A stretch of 11,450 nucleotides of DNA from Candidatus Bathyarchaeota archaeon (GTDB lineage: Archaea; Thermoproteota; CALKCG01; B24; JAGTQN01). Shown here one piece after another: positions 7,421 to 11,450 of the stretch. Under the pieces are notes generated by a model. That model was not told the DNA's origin. It saw nothing but the letters and a program-made list of their open reading frames with translations, and did not search any database. The position numbers and the translations under genes were made by a program. The stretch spans positions 1 to 11,450 of the forward strand of contig JAGTQN010000053.1 of NCBI GenBank assembly GCA_018396395.1, written 5' to 3'. Position 1 is the stretch's first letter, and every line of letters starts with the position of its first letter.

Positions 7421-7478
7421 CGAAGAAAAAGAAAAAAGATTTCCTAAGCCAAGGCAAGAATCCCTTTTGCTCAAGGGA
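7421..7478 (-). terminator. Hairpin plus poly-U terminator of the corrinoid gene
   Basis: Immediately after the TAA at 7482-7484, TCCCTT-GAGCAA-AAGGGA forms a perfect 6-bp stem (7478-7461). About 20 bases further is a strong U-rich run, ATCTTTTTTCTTTTTCTTCG (7440-7421). This is the clearest termination signal in the window and separates the corrinoid gene from the glmM operon. Confidence 0.6.
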
Positions 7479-7481
7479 TAC

Positions 7482-8141
7482 TTAGGTTCTGCGCTTCTCT
7501 TCCATCCACTTTCTACAGATATTTACACCCTCAACGGCATCCTTTCCGCAGGCATCGGCTCCTATCTGTCTTGCGAACTCATCGGTGAGGGGGGCTCCTC
7601 CCACAATAACCCTTACCTTATTCCTTATACCCTCCTTGACGAGGGCATCGATGACACCCTTCATGTTAACCATTGTTGTCGTTAGGAGGGCTGACATGGC
7701 TACGATGTCTGCTTTATGCTCCTTTACAGCCTCGACGAACTTCTCGGGAGGGACGTCAACTCCTAAGTCGATGACGTTGAAACCCGCCGCTGTTAGTAGA
7801 GTAGCCAGTATGTTTTTTCCTATATCATGAAGGTCCCCAAGAACAGTCCCTATGACAACCGTACCGATCTTTGGTACATCCCCCTTCTCCATATAGGGCT
7901 TGAGGACACTCATGGCTTCCTTCATGGTCTCTCCTGCCATGATGAGTTCAGCCAAGAAATACTCGTTTCGAGAGTACTTTTCTCCCACAATATCCATCCC
8001 CTTCGAGAGGCCCTCCATGATGGCCTCCGTTGGGGAAATTCCCATTTTCATGGCTTCCTCAGCAGCCTTTTTTACACCATCGATGTCGAAGATAACGATG
8101 CCATCCCTAAGCTTCCCTAAAATCTCCTCCCTACTTGGCAA
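7482..8141 (-). CDS. Corrinoid protein of methyltransferase system (MtbC/MttC/MtmC type)
   Basis: The 219-residue protein carries a cobamide that shuttles a methyl group between a substrate-specific methyltransferase and an acceptor such as coenzyme M or tetrahydromethanopterin. An N-terminal helical cap domain (about 1-90; ISPTEAIMEGLSKGMDIVGE, YFLAELIMAGETMKEA) precedes a Rossmann-like B12 domain (about 91-215). The lower ligand motif is D103-L-H105-D-I-G108, with H105 as the cobalt ligand; AMSALLTTTM (148-157) and VGGAPLTDEFARQIGADA (180-197) complete the site. The length matches the MtmC/MtbC/MttC family. The start is TTG at 8141, fixed by a GAGGTG Shine-Dalgarno eight bases upstream. No methyltransferase, pyrrolysine gene set or RamA-like reactivase is in the window, so the methyl donor (methylamine, methanol, methoxylated aromatic, other) is unknown. 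Its own promoter and terminator suggest a monocistronic unit. Confidence 0.92.
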   Translation of the reverse strand: MPSREEILGKLRDGIVIFDIDGVKKAAEEAMKMGISPTEAIMEGLSKGMDIVGEKYSRNEYFLAELIMAGETMKEAMSVLKPYMEKGDVPKIGTVVIGTVLGDLHDIGKNILATLLTAAGFNVIDLGVDVPPEKFVEAVKEHKADIVAMSALLTTTMVNMKGVIDALVKEGIRNKVRVIVGGAPLTDEFARQIGADACGKDAVEGVNICRKWMEEKRRT

Positions 8142-8149
8142 AAGCTTTA

Positions 8150-8155
8150 CACCTC
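8150..8155 (-). promoter_or_regulatory. Shine-Dalgarno of the corrinoid gene
   Basis: GAGGTG on the - strand, eight bases before the TTG at 8141, matches the archaeal consensus GGAGGTGA well. It is the main reason for accepting a TTG start here. Confidence 0.7.
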
Positions 8156-8183
8156 AACAGGAGTATCGTTAAGCCCATAATAG

Positions 8184-8193
8184 ATATAAAACT
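8184..8193 (-). promoter_or_regulatory. Putative TATA box of the corrinoid gene
   Basis: AGTTTTATAT (8193-8184 on the - strand) would place the transcript start near 8162, giving a leader of about 20 bases that just includes the GAGGTG ribosome site. Spacing and sequence are good for an archaeal promoter. Confidence 0.5.
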
Positions 8194-8270
8194 TGCGTAG
8201 GTATCGAAACTTCCAAGTGCATCGAAAAACCTGTGTCTCAGAGAGATGCCTCCATGCCCCCTAAAGTCTT

Positions 8271-8283
8271 CCAATTAAATTGG
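8271..8283. repeat. Palindrome in the divergent control region
   Basis: CCAATT-A-AATTGG is a perfect 6-bp inverted repeat around one base, about 33 bases upstream of the TATA-like element of the + strand gene and 80-90 bases upstream of the corrinoid promoter. Its size suits a dimeric regulator's operator, but no regulator gene is present to link it to. Confidence 0.35.
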
Positions 8284-8310
8284 TATCATGACCTATGAAA
8301 TTGAGCACAA

Positions 8311-8320
8311 TACTTTAATC
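8311..8320 (+). promoter_or_regulatory. Putative TATA-like element for the zinc-ribbon membrane protein
   Basis: TACTTTAATC centred near 8316 would give a transcript start near 8342, eight bases before the ATG at 8350. There is no Shine-Dalgarno in that short leader. An AGGAGGT at 8369-8375 lies inside the gene and too far from the later ATG (8401) to serve it. Confidence 0.35.
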
Positions 8321-8349
8321 CTTCCCTTTCCTTTTTTTGAACGAAGCGA

Positions 8350-8910
8350 ATGTCCAGAGGTTTTTCTCAGGAGGTCCCAAGACCAAGAAAAAGATCTTCA
8401 ATGGCCGTCCTACTAGGTTTAGTCGTAAGCATACTTATTGGAACCTTCCTTCTCTTGGTGGACTATGAGGGCTTCGGTGGAGAGTTCTTCTTGGAAATCG
8501 GAGCCCTTCTAGGTGGAATCATTGTTGGAAGGATACTATTCCATTCCACACGTCAATCGATTCTCATGGGAGCTATGGAAGGATTACTCAGCTTCTTATC
8601 CTATTTTTTCATAGTCCCGATGCTTTTAGAAGCGGGTCTCATCCCAAACGAGCCCCCTCCTGATGTAAGCCCCGAGATTTATCTTATTCTCATGGTTATG
8701 TGGATAATCTTATCCGCCGCATCAGGCGCCCTTGGTGCCTATTTTGGTGCCCTCTTGGGAAGGTGGACGACGCACCGTCTTCCTCCACCTCCATATCCAG
8801 AAATTCCTAGAATGCCATCACCCATGGGTATGAAAAAGTGTCCTTATTGCCATACAGACCTTCCGTCTGAAGCTCTCTATTGCCCCGAATGCGGTAGAAG
8901 GGTTCGCTGA
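8350..8910 (+). CDS. Four-helix membrane protein with C-terminal zinc ribbon
   Basis: I do not recognise a named family. The 186-residue protein starts with a basic, soluble tail (residues 1-17, PRPRKRSS), then four likely membrane helices at about 18-37, 45-64, 71-94 and 109-137; helices two and four are glycine/alanine-rich (GALLGGIIVG, SGALGAYFGALLG). A proline-rich linker (143-158) leads to a compact zinc ribbon, C164-PY-C167 and C178-PE-C181, ending in GRRVR. Small archaeal membrane proteins with a terminal zinc ribbon are common and mostly uncharacterised; the basic N-tail and paired helices suggest both ends are cytoplasmic (inference). The start at 8350 ATG gives the whole basic tail. 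It is divergent from the corrinoid gene across 208 bp and convergent with nadA, so it appears to be transcribed alone. Confidence 0.85.
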   Translation: MSRGFSQEVPRPRKRSSMAVLLGLVVSILIGTFLLLVDYEGFGGEFFLEIGALLGGIIVGRILFHSTRQSILMGAMEGLLSFLSYFFIVPMLLEAGLIPNEPPPDVSPEIYLILMVMWIILSAASGALGAYFGALLGRWTTHRLPPPPYPEIPRMPSPMGMKKCPYCHTDLPSEALYCPECGRRVR

Positions 8911-8914
8911 AATC

Positions 8915-8945
8915 TTAATTTCCAAAATTAAATTTCTTATTCTTA
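8915..8945. terminator. AT-rich hairpin between convergent genes
   Basis: TTAATT (8915-8920) pairs with AATTAA (8926-8931) around five bases, followed on the + strand by ATTTCTTATTCTTA. The 46-bp gap between the zinc-ribbon gene and nadA is AT-rich on both strands, so it could end transcripts from either side. Confidence 0.45.
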
Positions 8946-8956
8946 GAATCCGATGG

Positions 8957-9883
8957 CTACCTTGTATTTGCTAGCTCAAACATTCTTTGGATGGCTTTAC
9001 GGGCCTTCTCAGCAACTGCCCTCGGAACGGTTATGACATGCTCCTCTTCTAAAAGGCTACGGTAGATGAGCTCAAGGGTATTCCGCTTCATGTTAGGGCA
9101 TAGGGCCGCATGGTAAGCCGGTAAGAAGGTTTTTTCGGGATTCTCCTTACGAAGGCGATGGAGAAGTCCAACCTCCGTGGCTACGATGAAGGATCTTGCC
9201 CTACAGGTTGCCGCATAGCGGCACATTTGGGATGTACTTCCTATGAAGTCCGCTATTTCTTGTACATCTGGCGTACACTCAGGATGGACCATGACAACAG
9301 CCGAGGGATCGAGTTCCTTAGCTAATCTTATATCCTCTTTCAAGAAGAGCTGGTGGGTTGGGCAAAAGCCCCTTTCTGGTATTGGAATTATCCTCTTATC
9401 GGTCCTTCGCTGTATGTATTCTGCGAGATTACGATCAGGCCCGAAGAGGACTGTATCGGCATCTAGATTCTTCACAACCTGAAGGGCGTTTGCCGAAGTA
9501 CAGGTAACGTCGCATTCAGCCTTGGCCTCAGCCAAGGTATTCACGTAAAGGACTGTAGGAACCCCAGGATAGCGAGCCTTCCAAGTCTTTAGCGTTTCGA
9601 GGGGCAACATCTGTGCCATAGGGCATCTTGCCCCCAGGCTTGGAAGGAGTACCTTCTTATCAGGGTTTAAGATGGCGGCAGTTTCTGCCATGAAATCAAC
9701 GGCTGAGAAAATAATGATCCTCGCATCCTTTTCTTCCATTGCCCTGCGGCTAAGTTCGACGCTATCGCCCACATAGTCGGCCAGATCTTGAATTTCTTCC
9801 CTTTGATAATTATGGGCTAGGAGGATGGCTTTCTTCTCCCTTTTCAAAGATGAGATTTTCTCAGGAAGGCTTTGTGGATCCAT
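8957..9883 (-). CDS. nadA: Quinolinate synthase NadA
   Basis: NadA condenses iminoaspartate with dihydroxyacetone phosphate to make quinolinate, the second step of de novo NAD synthesis, using an oxygen-sensitive [4Fe-4S] cluster. The 308-residue protein has the compact archaeal length and the three-fold pseudo-repeat. Conserved elements are ILLAHNYQ (20-27), DYVGDSVELSRRA (36-48), FMAETAAILNPDKKVLLP (64-81), YVNTLAEAKAECDVTCTSANA (113-133), FGPDRNLAEY (147-156) and HPECTPDVQEIADFIGST (200-217). The three cluster ligands are C87 (GARCPMA), C203 (HPEC) and C262 (LCPNMK), the spacing expected from the Thermotoga and Pyrococcus enzymes. The ATG at 9883 sits about 36 bases after a good TATA element. 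No partner for iminoaspartate formation (NadB or aspartate dehydrogenase) and no nadC is in the window. Confidence 0.96.
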   Translation of the reverse strand: MDPQSLPEKISSLKREKKAILLAHNYQREEIQDLADYVGDSVELSRRAMEEKDARIIIFSAVDFMAETAAILNPDKKVLLPSLGARCPMAQMLPLETLKTWKARYPGVPTVLYVNTLAEAKAECDVTCTSANALQVVKNLDADTVLFGPDRNLAEYIQRRTDKRIIPIPERGFCPTHQLFLKEDIRLAKELDPSAVVMVHPECTPDVQEIADFIGSTSQMCRYAATCRARSFIVATEVGLLHRLRKENPEKTFLPAYHAALCPNMKRNTLELIYRSLLEEEHVITVPRAVAEKARKAIQRMFELANTR

Positions 9884-9914
9884 TGTAGGTGCACAAAAGA
9901 GGGGGAGCCTGGAT

Positions 9915-9923
9915 TATTTAAAC
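9915..9923. promoter_or_regulatory. TATA box of nadA, symmetric (TATTTAAAC)
   Basis: Read on the - strand it is GTTTAAATA, centred near 9919, giving a transcript start near 9893 and a leader of about 10 bases to the nadA ATG. Its TTTAAA core is palindromic, so it could also fire on the + strand, with a start near 9945, exactly where an ATG lies. Confidence 0.5.
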
Positions 9924-9944
9924 TTAAATGCAAGGGAAATTCCT

Positions 9945-10022
9945 ATGAAGATCTGCTATTATGCATGTATAGATAGAAAACTCATCTTAAGCGTATTCAT
10001 AAAATATGGGGGCAGGTTTTAG
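9945..10022 (+). CDS. Possible 25-residue small ORF, leaderless
   Basis: ATG at 9945 opens a 25-codon frame ending in TAG at 10020-10022 (begins MKICYYACIDRK, ends FIKYGGRF). A TATA core centred about 26 bases upstream would start transcription at this ATG. Nothing in the sequence identifies a family. The call rests only on promoter spacing and may be chance. Confidence 0.2.
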   Translation: MKICYYACIDRKLILSVFIKYGGRF

Positions 10023-10285
10023 ATTAGATCAAGGAAAGAATTTTTGATACTTCTCGACAATCCCATTTTGTCCCCCTCACCTTTTCCTTTTCTGCCCACT
10101 TTACGCTACGAAGTCTTACTAAAAATCGAACCCATTGCTTTCCTCACTTCCGATGAGGGTTGGAAGGCTTTTAGCTCGCTTTCGATAGCCCTAATTTTAA
10201 TTTATCTTGCCAACATAAGAAATAATTAGTAAAGGAAAGGAAGAATAGTACAACCTTCGCCTGCCATCAAACTCCTTAGGGCTTT
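10023..10285. other. Intergenic stretch with no supported gene
   Basis: Most of the 458-bp gap between nadA and the dehydrogenase is empty. It contains a pyrimidine-rich tract (about 10063-10105), a 5-bp hairpin CCTCA/TGAGG (10142-10158) and a 61-codon TTG-initiated frame (10044-10229) whose C-terminal third is hydrophobic (SSLSIALILIYLA). That frame has no ribosome site, and Pro/Ser/Phe codons from the pyrimidine tract dominate its N-terminal third, so I do not call it. No tRNA, C/D-box pair or repeat was found. Confidence 0.5.
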
Positions 10286-10297
10286 TAATTTTTAAAT
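10286..10297 (+). promoter_or_regulatory. Putative TATA box of the dehydrogenase gene
   Basis: TAATTTTTAAAT centred near 10293 predicts a transcript start near 10319, leaving about 22 bases to the ATG at 10342 or about 10 to the TTG at 10330. AGGGAG (10311-10316) would lie upstream of the transcript start and so is unlikely to serve as a ribosome site. Confidence 0.4.
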
Positions 10298-10341
10298 CTG
10301 AGCACAGCTAAGGGAGCTATGAATATGCCTTGGGCGAAAAG

Positions 10342-11379
10342 ATGCTGGCTCTTGTCTTTCATGGTCCGGGAAACTTAAAACTCGATGATGTCGAAAAGCC
10401 TCAAGCTAGGCCTGGAGAACTCATCGTCGAGGTAAAGGCAGCAGGCATATGCGCATCAGATCTCCGAGTCTTCAAGGGTGAGAGATCTGCTAAGGAAGGA
10501 ATCATCTTGGGTCATGAGGTTATCGGGACCATAGCTGAGATGGGATTTGGAGTCGATGGTTTTCATGAGGGGGATAGGGTTACATTGTATCCTGTCGTTT
10601 CCTGTGGCCTCTGCTTCTTTTGCCGTGAAGGTTATCCGAGCATATGCCCCGATAAGAGGCTTTTCGGCTTTGAGTATGATGGGGCCTTTGCAGACTATAT
10701 GAGGATTCCGAAGGAAGTTGTTGGAAGGGGAAATGTGCTTAAGGTTCCTGAAACGATATCGGATGAGGAAGCCGCTTTAACGGAGCCCCTAGCCTGTAGC
10801 ATAAATGGTATCGAAACCTTAAAGCTTCAAGTTGGGGAAACCCTTCTCATCGTAGGGGCTGGACCTATGGGTCTTTTGACTATGAAGGTTGCCAGGGCTT
10901 CAGGAGCTGGAAGGATTATCGTTAGTGAATTGAGGAAGGATAGACTTGATGTAGCTAGGGCAATGGGGGCAGATGTGGTTGTGAATCCCAAGGATGGGGA
11001 TGTGGCATCCATGGTTAAAGAGGAAACTGATGGCTTGGGAGCCGATGCAGCCCTCGTTTCGATAGGATCCCCGGCGGCAGCCCTCGATGCCTTAAGGGCC
11101 ATCCGGAAAGGGGGACGTATAAACTTCTTCGCAGGCTTCCCTCCAGCCACCGTCATCGCCTTAGATCCAAATCTAATCCATTATGGTCTCGTGACTATCA
11201 CGGCAAGCCAAAACTCGACCCTTACCCAATTTAGAAGGGCTCTGACCCTCATGGAAACCCATAGGGTTGAACTCAAGGATATCGTAACCCACAGATACCC
11301 TTTGAAGGATGCCTTGAAGGCCTTCGAAGGGCGTCTTAGCCTCGAGGGGCTTAAATACGAGCTCTTTCCAAGGTTTTAA
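10342..11379 (+). CDS. Zinc-dependent medium-chain dehydrogenase (sorbitol/threonine dehydrogenase-like)
   Basis: This MDR-superfamily protein oxidises a secondary or polyol alcohol with NAD(P). In 345-residue numbering: N-terminal GroES-like domain with catalytic zinc ligands C37 (GICASD), H58-E59 (GHEV) and probably E148 (LTEPLAC); structural zinc lobe C88, C91, C94 and C102; Rossmann motif GAGPMG (172-177). The second strand ends in E196 (VSELRKD), and an acidic residue there usually favours NAD+ over NADP+. The late segment FFAGFPP...LDPNLIHYGLVTITAS followed by TLTQFRRAL is typical of the sorbitol/iditol/galactitol-phosphate dehydrogenase branch. All ligands are intact, so it should be active; the substrate is not determined. 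I prefer the ATG at 10342 because MxALVFHGPG is the usual family opening; a TTG at 10330 would add four residues. It stands alone on its strand. Confidence 0.92.
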   Translation: MLALVFHGPGNLKLDDVEKPQARPGELIVEVKAAGICASDLRVFKGERSAKEGIILGHEVIGTIAEMGFGVDGFHEGDRVTLYPVVSCGLCFFCREGYPSICPDKRLFGFEYDGAFADYMRIPKEVVGRGNVLKVPETISDEEAALTEPLACSINGIETLKLQVGETLLIVGAGPMGLLTMKVARASGAGRIIVSELRKDRLDVARAMGADVVVNPKDGDVASMVKEETDGLGADAALVSIGSPAAALDALRAIRKGGRINFFAGFPPATVIALDPNLIHYGLVTITASQNSTLTQFRRALTLMETHRVELKDIVTHRYPLKDALKAFEGRLSLEGLKYELFPRF

Positions 11380-11409
11380 GGATCTAGTACGGGATACTGA
11401 CAAGATAAG

Positions 11410-11429
11410 CCCACCATCCCAGTGGTGGG
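11410..11429 (+). other. Perfect 7-bp hairpin near the window end
   Basis: CCCACCA (11410-11416) and TGGTGGG (11423-11429) pair around TCCCAG, 31 bases after the dehydrogenase stop. No U-run follows within the window, so a classical terminator is not shown. Two - strand frames remain open from the window edge to stops near 11384 and 11374, so the end of a convergent gene is also possible and cannot be decided here. Confidence 0.35.
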
Positions 11430-11450
11430 GTCCCTAGGGTTTGATGGACT

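Noticed and set aside
7284..7457. N-terminal extension of GlmM (58 residues, poly-Phe and Pro/Ser-rich)
   Set aside because: It has no similarity to the mutase family, it overlaps the corrinoid terminator's U-tract, whose complement gives the Phe/Lys-rich codons, and the family start is close to the SGVRG motif.
8200..8330. C/D-box small RNA or riboswitch upstream of the corrinoid gene
   Set aside because: Only partial C-box-like (ATGATAC) and D-box-like (CTGA) strings about 40 bases apart, without a C'/D' pair or flanking stem. Its predicted leader is only about 20 bases, too short for a riboswitch.
10140..10195. Degenerate tRNA (GGCTTTTAGCTC-like string)
   Set aside because: No acceptor stem, no TTCRA-type T-loop and no anticodon arm could be folded.
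10044..10229. 61-codon ORF with a hydrophobic C-terminus
   Set aside because: TTG start, no ribosome site, and a composition driven by a pyrimidine tract. It is kept only as a finding about the intergenic gap.

Overview
The window looks like chromosomal DNA of an archaeon. The Fe-S DNA primase large subunit (PriL), a full-length archaeal Lhr-type helicase, an archaeal phosphoglucosamine/phosphomannomutase, TATA-like boxes about 26-28 bases upstream of inferred transcript starts, U-rich tracts after stop codons and several TTG starts with archaeal-type Shine-Dalgarno sites all agree. The lineage cannot be fixed from sequence alone. The mix of an anaerobe-type corrinoid protein, a NadA-route NAD pathway and moderate base composition would suit a Bathyarchaeia-like or other TACK lineage, but that is inference.

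Layout: (1) 1-689, + strand, the C-terminal part of a DUF401-type polytopic membrane protein. (2) 798-4859, - strand, lhr followed by priL, with no clear terminator between them. This is a nucleic-acid maintenance pair that converges on the DUF401 gene. (3) 5122-7283, - strand, a phosphohexose mutase (glmM type) followed 23 bp later by a nucleotidyltransferase-fold protein, probably one transcript. (4) 7482-8141, - strand, a stand-alone corrinoid protein of the MtbC/MttC/MtmC type with its own promoter, strong Shine-Dalgarno and hairpin/poly-U terminator. (5) 8350-8910, + strand, a four-helix membrane protein with a C-terminal zinc ribbon, divergent from the corrinoid gene and convergent with the next. 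(6) 8957-9883, - strand, quinolinate synthase nadA. (7) 9884-10341, a long intergenic stretch with promoters and two doubtful small ORFs. (8) 10342-11379, + strand, a zinc-dependent medium-chain dehydrogenase. The last 71 bases carry a perfect 7-bp hairpin.

The genes fall into short independent transcription units rather than one pathway: DNA replication/repair (lhr, priL), amino-sugar or mannose phosphate metabolism (glmM plus the unknown nucleotidyltransferase), C1 transfer (corrinoid protein), NAD synthesis (nadA) and polyol/sugar or alcohol oxidation (the dehydrogenase). I see no mobile element, CRISPR array, tRNA, rRNA, toxin-antitoxin pair or obvious defence system. The points most worth a second look are the uncharacterised nucleotidyltransferase coupled to glmM, the orphan corrinoid gene and its 208-bp divergent control region, the out-of-frame ribosome-binding-site/ATG mini-ORF just before priL, and the symmetric TATA element between nadA and a possible leaderless 25-codon ORF.
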